Of a DNA stretch of 11,100 nucleotides, positions 1-7,316 are shown piece after piece. The translations under genes were made by a program, and so were the position numbers. This DNA comes from Bacteroidota bacterium (GTDB lineage: Bacteria > Bacteroidota > Ignavibacteria > Ignavibacteriales > Melioribacteraceae): contig JAJYMU010000029.1 in assembly GCA_021786655.1 (NCBI GenBank), forward strand, positions 1-11,100. Direction: 5' to 3'. The notes below the pieces were generated by a model, which did not search any database, had not been told where the DNA came from, and was given only the letters and a program-made list of their open reading frames with translations. Every line of letters begins with the position of its first letter. Position 1 is the stretch's first letter.

Positions 1-44
1 CGTGAATTGTTTTTGAACTCTTCACTGTTTATTAATTGCTGCAT
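1..44 (-). CDS. possible 5' end of a truncated gene, unknown product
   Basis: An ATG at 44-42 on the minus strand opens a frame reading MQQLINSEEFKNNS and then leaves the window. An in-frame stop lies nine codons upstream, so 44 is the likely first ATG. No good Shine-Dalgarno sequence precedes it, only an A/T-rich stretch. A loose promoter-like pair, TTGAAT (116-111) and TGTTAA (93-88) with 17-base spacing, lies at a sensible distance. The peptide is too short to recognise and the frame could be open by chance. Confidence 0.25.
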   Translation of the reverse strand, partial: MQQLINSEEFKNNS

Positions 45-247
45 TATCTTAAAAATTTTTTCATGTAAAACTCAATTTGTTTCCTGCTTAACAACTTTAT
101 CTGATTTTAAATTCAATTCTCACACGCACAACCTAATCTTTTTTACCTCTATCTCCTTAAGTTGACAGCATTGCTTTGGCAAGCCCGCCTGCCGGTAGGC
201 AGGGAGGGGGAATTTCCCAAAGGAATGCCTATGGCAAAAGGGGGTGG
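45..247. other. non-coding spacer downstream of the protease gene
   Basis: I see no supportable gene here. The left part (45-160) is AT-rich. On the minus strand an AAGGAG-like sequence near 153-159 looks like a ribosome binding site, but the frames after it close within about ten codons. The right part (about 165-247) is GC-rich and contains small inverted repeats, described separately. It lies just beyond the protease stop codon, so it probably forms the 3' untranslated region of that gene. Confidence 0.5.
184..207. repeat. GC-rich palindromic repeat, candidate dispersed element
   Basis: CCTGCC (188-193) and GGCAGG (198-203) form a perfect 6-bp stem around the loop GGTA, and flanking C and G runs (184-185 with 206-207) extend it after two mismatches. 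A second small stem, TGCC-TAT-GGCA, lies at 226-236. The GC-rich block stands out against AT-rich surroundings. GC-rich intergenic palindromes of this kind are often dispersed repeats in genomes of this group, but only one copy is in the window, so that is inference. No T tract follows directly on the minus strand, so it is not a textbook terminator for the adjacent protease gene. Confidence 0.5.
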
Positions 248-2326
248 TTAACCAACTTTTGATAAAATCAGATCGGCTAAAATTCTACCGCTCTCTTTAA
301 GTTCGTAATCTTTTGTATTCGTAACCGCTGCATCAACTTCTTTCTTGTTCTCGATTTTTATACCGAGTGATTTTGCAAGCTCTTCTTCCCTTTGTTTCCG
401 AACTACTTCGGATTTCTCTCTTTCTTCTTTTCTCGCCGCTTCATTCAGAGAAATAGTTTTTCTATCATGATTCTCGTTGAATTCCCTCAGCTCCTCGAGC
501 AAGTACTGGTATTCGGGATCTGTCTTTATTCTTTCTTCATGCTTTTTTTCAAGCGTAGGAATGATTTTAGAAAGATCGGAAAATCTATTGAAATGACTTG
601 ATGGAATTTGATCCCACGGCAGAGCGCTTGGCTGCGAACTCTCTCCAAACTCTTTTGCGCTGTAAGGAGACGGGAAAGAAATATCCGGCTTAACACCTAA
701 TCTTTGCGTACTGCTTCCATTGATTCGGTAAAACTTTGCAATCGTAAGTTTAAGCTGTCCAAGATTTTTATCCGATGTCATTATGGAATGATTTAAGTCG
801 ATCATGTTTTGCACAGTACCTTTGCCGTAAGAGTTTGAGCCGAGAATTAGCCCTCTTCCGTAATCTTGAATTGCCGCGGCAAAAATTTCCGATGCTGAGG
901 CACTGAATCGATTTACCACTACCGCTAGCGGACCATCATATACAATATTCGGATCGGGATCTTTATCTACTTCTACAATGTTGACGGAATTCTTAACCTG
1001 AACAATGGGACCGTCTTTAATAAATAATCCCGAAAGCGAAATCGCCTCTTGCAAAGAACCGCCGCCGTTGTTCCGCAGATCAACTATTACTCCGTCAACT
1101 TTTTGCTGTTTGAATTTACTCAGTATTGCTCTCACATCGCGCGTTGTGCTGGTATAATTCGGTTTTCCCAATCGCTGTCCTTCAAAATCCGTGTAGAACG
1201 ACGGAAGTTTTATAACTCCCAATTTAAAATTCGTACCGTTCTCCTGAACGTTGAGTATTTCGTCTTTTGCAGCTTGTTCTTCTAATTTAATCTCGTCCCG
1301 AACAAGTTTAATTGTTGTCGGTGGATCAGCTGGAGTATCTTTTGCGTGTTGAATTTGCAAACGAACCACGGTTCCTTTTTTTCCTCTGATCAATTGAATA
1401 ACATCATCGAGCCGCCACCCAATAACATCAACCATTTCACCACTATCGCCTTGGGCAACACCAACTATTTTATCTTCTTCTTTCAACAACCCGCTTTTGC
1501 TAGCCGGTCCGCCGGCAATAATTGATGCGACTACCGTATAATCGTTATCCTGCCGAAGTGATGCGCCTATTCCTTCCAAAGAAAGTTTCATGCTGATGCT
1601 GAAATTTGCCGCCGCTGCCGGGGAAAAATAATCCGTATGCGGATCATAAACCTGTGTAAAAGAATTAATAAATAACGAAAAAACATCCTCGGCATCGTAC
1701 TGCAAAATTATTTTGTGATAATTGTGGTAACGTTTTGCCAGAACATCGCCTACATTCTTAACATCTTTACCGGAAAGAATCATATTAAGTTCGTCGTTCT
1801 TAATTCTTTCACGCCAAAGTTCATCCAATTCATTTTTTGTTTTTGCCCAATCAGCTTTTTCCCTGTTGGGAGTAAAGGACTCGTTTTTTGTAAAATCAAA
1901 TTTTCTTTTCAGCAATTCGTCAATGTATTTCATCCGTTCGTTAAGTCTGTTCTTAAAGACATTAAAAATTTCAAATGCGGGCGCTAAGTTTCCATCTTTC
2001 AAATAATCGCTAAGCTTGTTCCGGTATTTTTCGAATCCTTCAATATCCGACGCAAGAAAATAAAGTTTGTTGTTATCGAGATCGTTGATATATTCTTTGA
2101 ATATTGCCGCAGAAAGAGAATCGGTAAGCGGCTGTTTCTTGTAATGGTAATGACTAATGAACTGAGTTATTACCTGTCCGAGACGATTGAAGGTTTCATT
2201 GGTAAGAATGACTTTGTTCGTATCAATTGAGTGATCTTTATTGAGAACCTCGTTAGGATTCTGCGCCCAGCTCAGAACAGTAAAAGTCAAAACAAATATC
2301 AGAGTTAAATTCTTTCGCATTTGCAT
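248..2326 (-). CDS. prc: carboxy-terminal processing (tail-specific) protease, S41 family
   Basis: This is a periplasmic serine protease of the Tsp/Prc type, which degrades or trims envelope proteins from exposed C-termini. An N-terminal signal peptide is visible (basic start, hydrophobic core at about 7-19, then WAQ). An N-terminal helical region (about 40-235) is followed by a PDZ domain (about 245-345) with EGIGASL at 251-257, then the S41 catalytic domain. That domain contains VDLRNNGGG (415-423), the serine motif FSASASE (474-480; nucleophile probably Ser477) and GKGTVQ with the catalytic Lys502. The 25-residue Ser-Lys spacing equals that of E. coli Tsp. The charged C-terminal region (about 560-692) and the 692-residue length also match Tsp (about 680) rather than the shorter CtpA type. 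A second ATG two codons downstream (2320-2318) is better placed relative to a GGA and may be the true start; the signal peptide is intact either way. The gene is divergent from the YjbR gene and no partner is seen beside it. Confidence 0.95.
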   Translation of the reverse strand: MQMRKNLTLIFVLTFTVLSWAQNPNEVLNKDHSIDTNKVILTNETFNRLGQVITQFISHYHYKKQPLTDSLSAAIFKEYINDLDNNKLYFLASDIEGFEKYRNKLSDYLKDGNLAPAFEIFNVFKNRLNERMKYIDELLKRKFDFTKNESFTPNREKADWAKTKNELDELWRERIKNDELNMILSGKDVKNVGDVLAKRYHNYHKIILQYDAEDVFSLFINSFTQVYDPHTDYFSPAAAANFSISMKLSLEGIGASLRQDNDYTVVASIIAGGPASKSGLLKEEDKIVGVAQGDSGEMVDVIGWRLDDVIQLIRGKKGTVVRLQIQHAKDTPADPPTTIKLVRDEIKLEEQAAKDEILNVQENGTNFKLGVIKLPSFYTDFEGQRLGKPNYTSTTRDVRAILSKFKQQKVDGVIVDLRNNGGGSLQEAISLSGLFIKDGPIVQVKNSVNIVEVDKDPDPNIVYDGPLAVVVNRFSASASEIFAAAIQDYGRGLILGSNSYGKGTVQNMIDLNHSIMTSDKNLGQLKLTIAKFYRINGSSTQRLGVKPDISFPSPYSAKEFGESSQPSALPWDQIPSSHFNRFSDLSKIIPTLEKKHEERIKTDPEYQYLLEELREFNENHDRKTISLNEAARKEEREKSEVVRKQREEELAKSLGIKIENKKEVDAAVTNTKDYELKESGRILADLILSKVG

Positions 2327-2429
2327 TCCGATTTTAGATTAATTGAATTTATAATACACCAAAATAGCAGTTTAGTTTCAGAAAAATAGTGCTAATTTCG
2401 CATCCATAGATTATACTTAAAGAACAATA
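2327..2429. promoter_or_regulatory. divergent intergenic region, candidate promoters
   Basis: These 103 AT-rich bases separate the divergent protease and YjbR genes, so promoters for both must lie here or within the gene ends. A TATAAT lies on the plus strand at 2350-2355 and its minus-strand reading gives TATTAT/TATAAA-like boxes. TATACT at 2412-2417 is very close to the YjbR start. None has a convincing -35 partner at 16-18 bases, so the boxes are candidates only. If the organism uses a Bacteroidota-type sigma factor the consensus would differ. Confidence 0.3.
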
Positions 2430-2765
2430 ATGGATATAGAAAAGGTTCGAAAACATTGTCTGAAAAAGAGTGCAGTAACGGAGGGATTTCCTTTCAACGA
2501 AGATACTCTTGTCTTCAAGGTTAAAGGTAAAATGTTTTGTTTACTGAATCTCAATTCCCCCTTTTCGATAAATCTGAAATGTGATCCCGAACTTGCGGTT
2601 GAACTCCGAGAGCAGTACGATGCAGTAACGCCAGGTTATCATATGAACAAGACACATTGGAATACTGTCGTCTTGAATAGTACCGTTCCTGATAAAGAAA
2701 TCCTAAGCTGGATTGATCATTCGTATGATTTGGTAGTGAAAAGTCTGCCGAAGAAAGTTTCTTGA
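2430..2765 (+). CDS. MmcQ/YjbR family protein
   Basis: This 111-residue protein has the length and pattern of the MmcQ/YjbR family: a short N-terminal helix, then EGFPFNEDTLVFKVKGKMF (18-36) forming the first strands, NLNSP (40-44), and the conserved segment YHMNKTHWNTV (70-80) leading into a C-terminal helix with the WIDHSYDLVV pattern (94-103). Family structures show a fold resembling CyaY with a possible double-wing DNA-binding surface, but the biochemical role is not established. There is no signal peptide or membrane segment, so it should be cytoplasmic. The ATG at 2430 has only a weak AAAGAA upstream, but no better start fits the family. It stands alone, divergent from the protease and convergent with the acyl-CoA ligase. 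The family call is firm; the function is unknown. Confidence 0.9.
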   Translation: MDIEKVRKHCLKKSAVTEGFPFNEDTLVFKVKGKMFCLLNLNSPFSINLKCDPELAVELREQYDAVTPGYHMNKTHWNTVVLNSTVPDKEILSWIDHSYDLVVKSLPKKVS

Positions 2766-2847
2766 TTCTGGTTGCTTGATGCTAGATGCTGGATTCTTGA
2801 TACTCTATTACTACCAGTATCCAGAATCGAGAATCAAGTATCTAGCA
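2764..2847. repeat. inverted array of degenerate 7-base repeats, long imperfect hairpin
   Basis: Starting inside the YjbR stop codon, the sequence divides into consecutive 7-mers: GATTCTG, GTTGCTT, GATGCTA, GATGCTG, GATTCTT, GATACTC (2764-2805), roughly GATNCTN. After TATTACT the units appear in reverse orientation: ACCAGTA, TCCAGAA, TCGAGAA, TCAAGTA, TCTAGCA (2813-2847). The arms 2781-2805 and 2822-2846 match as inverted repeats at 20 of 25 positions, and as RNA two of the mismatches become G-U pairs. The loop is 16 bases (2806-2821). The array fills almost exactly the gap between the convergent stop codons at 2765 and 2848, so it probably ends or insulates transcription of both genes, although it has no U tract. 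Confidence 0.75.
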
Positions 2848-4542
2848 CTAGTCCACGTACAGATACCTTTTAATTTTTTGTGTCGGGGTTTTTTCAAACG
2901 GTTCCGGCTGCTCGATGATTTTGTTCAATCGGGAAAATGTATTCACCCTTCCGTTAACTTGAATTAGAAGATCGGACAACAATTTATTCACAATCTCACG
3001 TGCTTTGGGCTCGCTGAGTTTTTGAATCTTGAACTCGTTGTCTATTTCTTCGTAGTTGAGATAAATCTTAGCAATAAGCTGATCCCCTTTTTCCATAACT
3101 AAAGACTCGGAAACGAATGGAAATTCGTTAATAATCGATTCGGTTTCTTCGGGATAAATATTTTTTCCGTTGGAACCGATAATCACATTTTTCGATCTAC
3201 CCTTGATGAACAGGAAACCTTCATTGTCAATTACACCGAGATCTCCGCTCTTAAACCATCCGTCGGCATCAAAAACATTTTCTGTTTTTTCGGAATCTTT
3301 GTAATACCCTTTCATCACGTTCGGACCTTTAATCAAAACTTCTCCTTCACCAGTCTTGGGATCTGGGTCGTTAATTTTGATCTGCATCCCCGGTAAAACT
3401 TTTCCCGCTGAACGCATTCTCACAAACTCAGGCGGTGTTCCAGTTACGAGCGGTGAAGTTTCCGTCAAGCCATATCCAATCGCGTAAGGGAATCCGGACT
3501 CGCTTAAAAATTTTTCGACATCGGCTGCAAGTGGTGCGCCGCCAATGCAAAACATTTTTAGTTCTCCGCCGAATGTCTGCAAAAGTTTTTTACCAGCTAT
3601 TTTGTTTAATCTTTTTCTGATTGCTGGAATTTTATAAAGACCTCTAACAATTGCTTTACGGTTGAACTCCGGGAAAATTTTTGCACGGTAAATTTTTTCG
3701 ATGATCAGCGGAACGGCAAGCATCACAGTCGGTTTAACCTTTGCCAGAGCCGGTAGAAGTGCGGCAGCGGTTGGCGGCATATCTAAATATGTTATCGAAG
3801 CGCCCGCTATAAAAGGCGTAACGAGACCAAGCGTTGATTCAATTGTATGGAACAACGGAAGGATTGAAAGCATTCTATCGCTATCCGTCACGTTCACCAT
3901 TTGCAAAGTTGCAATCGCATCCGACACAATATTTTTGTGTGTTAGTACAACGCCTTTGGAATGCCCCGTCGTACCGGACGTGTAAAGTATTGATGCGACG
4001 TTTTCTTCTTCAACTTCGGACGGAATTAATCCAACCAATTTAAACGCCGCTTCTTTAATCTTGGCAAATTCTTTTTTGCCGCCGGCAATTACTTCTTTAA
4101 GCAAATCGTTTTTTGTTTCCGGAGGTATAACGGAAAAATCATCAACAAGAATTCTGGTTTGTAATGATTCGAATTGAAACTCTTCTATCTTGCCGAAATA
4201 TTTTGCAGAAACAAAAATTGCTTTGCTTTCGGAATGCCGAAGTATGTGATGAACTTCCGTTGAGTGAAACTCGGTCATAATTGGAACGGCAATTGCGCCC
4301 ATAGCAGTTACGGCAAAGAATGCGATTGACCAGTTCGGTTGGTTCTCGCTAAGGATGGCAACTTTGTCCCCGGCAATAATTACTTCGCTCTTTAGAAAAC
4401 GAGAGACTTCTTCTACCTTAGAGTTAAATTCCCGGTAGGTTATTTTATTCCGATCAACGAATGAGACCGCGGGTTTATCAGAATAATTTTCCACAGCATG
4501 TTTCAGAACATTGAGGAGCGTAAACTTTTTCACTTCAATCAT
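2848..4542 (-). CDS. AMP-forming long-chain acyl-CoA synthetase (fatty acid-CoA ligase)
   Basis: This is an adenylate-forming enzyme that activates a carboxylate, most likely a long-chain fatty acid, to its acyl-AMP and then the CoA thioester. With the start used here (564 residues) the motifs fall in the expected order: ATP-binding loop YTSGTTGHSKG (187-197), LPLFHTIES (229-237), GYGLTETSP (356-364), GWFKSGDLG (428-436), the hinge region KGRSKNVI (448-455), and TPTQKIKR near the C-terminus with the probable catalytic Lys556. An ATG 19 codons further upstream (4599) is possible but would overlap the CDF stop codon; 4542 has a strong AGAGGT six bases before it and starts at the normal N-terminus. 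It is the last gene of the minus-strand series. Chain-length specificity cannot be read from sequence; other acyl or aryl substrates remain possible. Confidence 0.92.
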   Translation of the reverse strand: MIEVKKFTLLNVLKHAVENYSDKPAVSFVDRNKITYREFNSKVEEVSRFLKSEVIIAGDKVAILSENQPNWSIAFFAVTAMGAIAVPIMTEFHSTEVHHILRHSESKAIFVSAKYFGKIEEFQFESLQTRILVDDFSVIPPETKNDLLKEVIAGGKKEFAKIKEAAFKLVGLIPSEVEEENVASILYTSGTTGHSKGVVLTHKNIVSDAIATLQMVNVTDSDRMLSILPLFHTIESTLGLVTPFIAGASITYLDMPPTAAALLPALAKVKPTVMLAVPLIIEKIYRAKIFPEFNRKAIVRGLYKIPAIRKRLNKIAGKKLLQTFGGELKMFCIGGAPLAADVEKFLSESGFPYAIGYGLTETSPLVTGTPPEFVRMRSAGKVLPGMQIKINDPDPKTGEGEVLIKGPNVMKGYYKDSEKTENVFDADGWFKSGDLGVIDNEGFLFIKGRSKNVIIGSNGKNIYPEETESIINEFPFVSESLVMEKGDQLIAKIYLNYEEIDNEFKIQKLSEPKAREIVNKLLSDLLIQVNGRVNTFSRLNKIIEQPEPFEKTPTQKIKRYLYVD

Positions 4543-4548
4543 TGCTTT

Positions 4549-4554
4549 ACCTCT
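4549..4554 (-). promoter_or_regulatory. Shine-Dalgarno AGAGGT deciding the acyl-CoA ligase start
   Basis: AGAGGT on the minus strand lies six bases before the ATG at 4542-4540. It is one of the best ribosome binding sites in the window and is the reason for choosing the internal ATG over the one at 4599. Confidence 0.7.
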
Positions 4555-4595
4555 GGTTTTGTAAACCGAATACACATAATCAAATTTTGAATTTC

Positions 4596-5447
4596 TCAAA
4601 CCGGATCGACGTGAACAAACGCTTTCTGAACTTCTTCCATCTCTTCCAACGCAAATTTTACATCAGTTCCAATCCGGTGGGACACCGTGGTGGAATGATC
4701 TTTATCAACTTCGATATGGATCTCGATGTGAAATTTATTTCCGACATAATGAGAACGGAGGTCGTTGACACCCAGCACGCCTTTTACGCTCATTGTAATT
4801 TCTTTCACCTTTCGATCAAAGTCTTGCGTGGCGGAACGTCCCATTAAGTAATCTAAGTTTTCGCGCGCTACTTCATAACCGGATTTGAAAACAAACATGG
4901 CAACTAAAATTCCGCCTATGCTGTCAAAGTACGCTAAATTAAATGCAACTCCGATCACACCGCACAATGCAATTGCAGAAGCGAGAACATCGTTCATGCT
5001 ATCAACAGACGCGGCGCGTATCGCCGGACTGTTGAACATCTTTGCGATCTTAAGTTGGTACCGGTTCAGAATCACTTTTGTAACGATTGTAACAGCTAAT
5101 ACTACATAAACCGTGGGAATCGCATGAACTTTCTCCGGATTGAACAAGCGTTTGAAAGATTCTTCGATGATATTAATACCGACAACAAAGGCGAACACTG
5201 AGAGCATAAATGCGGCGAGCGGCTGCGCGGCGTTATGTCCGAACTGATGTTTCTCGTCCGGCTTATCGCGGGAAATTTTTACGGCAATTTTAATTCCGAT
5301 GGAAACCAGAATATCTGTAAACGAATTCAGCGCTTCGGAAATCACCGCGATGGAATTTGACAAAACTCCAACGATTGCTTTGATGATAAAGAGAAAAATA
5401 TTAATCGCCAATGCAACGTTGGTTGCACGTTTTAATCTGTGAGGCAT
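4596..5447 (-). CDS. cation diffusion facilitator (CDF) family metal transporter
   Basis: This is an inner-membrane divalent-metal/proton antiporter of the CDF family, 283 residues, close to FieF-type length. About six hydrophobic segments cover roughly 10-190, followed by a cytoplasmic domain (about 205-283). The conserved loop KPDEKHQFGH (62-71) after TM2 is typical. The transmembrane metal site in TM2 is SEALNSFTD (37-45), giving N41xxxD45, and in TM5 it is SVDSMND (147-153), giving D149xxxD153. His, common in Zn/Cd members, is absent from both. The C-terminal domain keeps metal-binding candidates in FHIEIHIEVDKDH (239-251), His257 and the terminal HVD (279-281). Metal preference (Zn, Fe, Mn or other) is uncertain. 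The start is 28 bases after the asparagine-synthase-like stop and the stop is 53 bases before the ligase start, so the three are probably co-transcribed. Only a weak ribosome binding site is visible. Confidence 0.92.
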   Translation of the reverse strand: MPHRLKRATNVALAINIFLFIIKAIVGVLSNSIAVISEALNSFTDILVSIGIKIAVKISRDKPDEKHQFGHNAAQPLAAFMLSVFAFVVGINIIEESFKRLFNPEKVHAIPTVYVVLAVTIVTKVILNRYQLKIAKMFNSPAIRAASVDSMNDVLASAIALCGVIGVAFNLAYFDSIGGILVAMFVFKSGYEVARENLDYLMGRSATQDFDRKVKEITMSVKGVLGVNDLRSHYVGNKFHIEIHIEVDKDHSTTVSHRIGTDVKFALEEMEEVQKAFVHVDPV

Positions 5448-5475
5448 TGCAAACTTTTAATTCTTTTTGACAGAA

Positions 5476-7212
5476 CTAATTTACACTTTGTCTAAAACTT
5501 TCAAAAGCGAGCAGCCAGTCTATTTCGTTCCATACATGATTATCTGCGGTGCCTGAGGATAGGTGAGTGGTAATGTTCTCAATTTTTCGTTTGTCATAAA
5601 ATCCGCTCTCTGTAAAACTCTTGCTGCTAACAATATCTATTATTTGCTCAGCATAATCGAGTAAAGGAATGTATTTGAGATGCAGCCCTGAATTATCTTT
5701 TCCTATCATCTTGTACATTTTAAGAAAAAGTCTAGTCTGAAAAGATGAAGCACCAAATGGCATGGTATAGTCTCCCTTTACAAGCGGGTACTTGGTTAAC
5801 CCTTTATTGTATTTCTTAATTATTTCTTTGTAAAGTTTTCCGTCTTTTCGGCGATGGGGATCAACTGAATGCAAGTTTGATAAAACCGATTGCTGCACAA
5901 AAGGCATAACAGATATCAATGATTGATCCAAGAACGATTGCTCTTGTGAATAATGGTTTGCCAGCCTGGTTTTGATTGCAAATAAATCGAGCCAATTTTC
6001 AACTTCAATTTCTATCGGGTCAGGTAGCAGTTCATATATCTCTTCAATTTGATTTCGCAGACCATCGGACATCTTATTAACAACATCCTGCTCAAAAAAT
6101 TCTGCTCGATGCAATTTCAGATGTTGAAGGATTGCGTTAAAATCTCTTGCAAGAATTTTCCGTCTGTTGAAAAAAGCAAGCTTGTATAAAAACTCCCGCC
6201 GCCAAATTTCTCCGAACCCGCCGTCAAAAATAATTCCATCGAATTTGGTTAGCGAATTATATGATTGCAGATGCAGAAAGGAGGTGAAAGAATTATTCAT
6301 AAGCGTTTGCACTGAATAACTACTGAAATCAGAAAGCGCATTACAACCTTGCAGATTCTCGGGGTCTATAATGGTGTGAGGTAATGATAAATATTTGGAA
6401 ATTTGTTCTGCTACCTTTACGTCATTGTTTTGTTTGTTACCAAACGTAAATAATTCTAATCCTTTAATTTTGTTGGCGAGAATAATCGAAATCAAAGTCC
6501 TTGAATCCAAGCCGCCGGATAACAGTAATCCAATTCTACTATTTTCATTTTCATTAATCTTCGTAACCCTCGCGATCTTTTCAGCAAACTGAGTTGAAGA
6601 CAATTTGCGGCGATGCCTTTCTGGCAGCCAAGCAAATTTCTTTTTCAGCACTTCTTTGGTAAACCGGTTTATCGTGACTGATGATCCGCCAACAATTCGA
6701 TCAATTCCCTTGAACACACTTCTTTGCGAAATCTGATTGAATAGTAGCCACCTGCTTCCGAATATTTCCAGATTTATTTCTGATCTGACAAATTGAAGCA
6801 GCAAATCTATTCTAGTGGAGAAAAATGTTTCGTTAGAATTGTTTCTGGCCACATAAATATCACGGAGACCGATTGGATCTGTTAGAAGTGTAAGGTGTAT
6901 GGAATTGAATTTTAATCCAGCAAAATGGCCATCAAGCTGAATATGGTGTTCTCCGTCTTCAAGCAAATTTTCCCAATCTTGTGATCTGAGAATATGTTTT
7001 TGCTCACCCGGTGATATGCCGACACCGGCAATCAAGAATTTATCTGCGTTATTGCTAGCCGAATTAAAGTTGTGAGCACAGTTTATTCTGTCGTCGAAAA
7101 AGATACATAGATCACCCTTGACATATTTTGCGCAGTAGGAATTGTTTCTTTCTTTGAAAGCTTTTTCAAACGCAGTTTGAGTTTCACCGAGTCGACCGAA
7201 GAACCAGCTCAT
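5476..7212 (-). CDS. asparagine-synthase-like protein without the glutaminase Cys
   Basis: This 578-residue protein has the two-part layout of class B asparagine synthetases. An N-terminal Ntn-type glutaminase-like domain (about 1-190) is recognisable from MSWFFGRLG at the start and LTDPIGLRDIY (110-120). A C-terminal synthase domain (about 205-570) carries the pyrophosphate loop LLLSGGLDSRT (229-239) and FDGGFGEIWRR (329-339) where AsnB-type enzymes have their second conserved acidic/glycine motif. In glutamine-dependent members the protein begins MCG and Cys2 is the nucleophile; here position 2 is Ser and position 3 is Trp, so glutamine hydrolysis is probably lost. It may use free ammonia, or it may adenylate a carboxylate for another amide or cyclisation reaction, as in beta-lactam synthetase or lasso-peptide cyclases. 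No peptide precursor or polysaccharide gene lies nearby to choose between these. No cysteine lies near the N-terminus that could act as a substitute (the first are Cys27 and Cys36). Confidence 0.85.
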   Translation of the reverse strand: MSWFFGRLGETQTAFEKAFKERNNSYCAKYVKGDLCIFFDDRINCAHNFNSASNNADKFLIAGVGISPGEQKHILRSQDWENLLEDGEHHIQLDGHFAGLKFNSIHLTLLTDPIGLRDIYVARNNSNETFFSTRIDLLLQFVRSEINLEIFGSRWLLFNQISQRSVFKGIDRIVGGSSVTINRFTKEVLKKKFAWLPERHRRKLSSTQFAEKIARVTKINENENSRIGLLLSGGLDSRTLISIILANKIKGLELFTFGNKQNNDVKVAEQISKYLSLPHTIIDPENLQGCNALSDFSSYSVQTLMNNSFTSFLHLQSYNSLTKFDGIIFDGGFGEIWRREFLYKLAFFNRRKILARDFNAILQHLKLHRAEFFEQDVVNKMSDGLRNQIEEIYELLPDPIEIEVENWLDLFAIKTRLANHYSQEQSFLDQSLISVMPFVQQSVLSNLHSVDPHRRKDGKLYKEIIKKYNKGLTKYPLVKGDYTMPFGASSFQTRLFLKMYKMIGKDNSGLHLKYIPLLDYAEQIIDIVSSKSFTESGFYDKRKIENITTHLSSGTADNHVWNEIDWLLAFESFRQSVN

Positions 7213-7214
7213 AG

Positions 7215-7227
7215 CCCCCCAAAAAAA
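7215..7227 (-). promoter_or_regulatory. T7-G6 homopolymer junction before the start codon
   Basis: Reading the minus strand, seven T then six G end two bases before the ATG at 7212. The G run sits where a Shine-Dalgarno sequence is expected, although it is very close to the start codon. Homopolymers in this position are prone to slippage and could change spacing and translation. Confidence 0.4.
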
Positions 7228-7246
7228 TAATTTTTAATTGACCTTT

Positions 7247-7252
7247 ATTATA
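7247..7252 (-). promoter_or_regulatory. candidate -10 box for the asparagine-synthase-like gene
   Basis: TATAAT lies on the minus strand 34 bases before the ATG at 7212, within the 104-base gap after peptidase T. It would give a leader of roughly 28 bases. The hexamer 17 bases upstream (TATGCA) is a poor -35 box. The site suggests that the asparagine-synthase-like, CDF and ligase genes can be transcribed separately from pepT. Confidence 0.35.
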
Positions 7253-7316
7253 AAAACAGCCATTCATCTTGCATACCGCACTATTGCTTGATTTCACTTA
7301 CAACGCAAACTTTTTT

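Noticed and set aside
1..165. Open plus-strand frame of about 54 codons from the window edge to a TGA at 163-165
   Set aside because: The translation is low-complexity and rich in Phe, Leu, Ile, Ser and Cys, as expected from AT-rich spacer DNA, with no protein-like pattern.
140..165. Strong minus-strand AAGGAG-like ribosome binding site
   Set aside because: ATG and GTG frames after it close within about ten codons, so it does not serve a recognisable gene.
2764..2847. CRISPR array
   Set aside because: The units are only 7 bases long, degenerate and without spacers, and no cas gene is present.
4543..4599. Upstream ATG at 4599 giving the acyl-CoA ligase 19 extra residues and a 4-base overlap with the CDF gene
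   Set aside because: The extra residues do not resemble the family N-terminus, and the ATG at 4542 has an AGAGGT ribosome binding site at ideal spacing.
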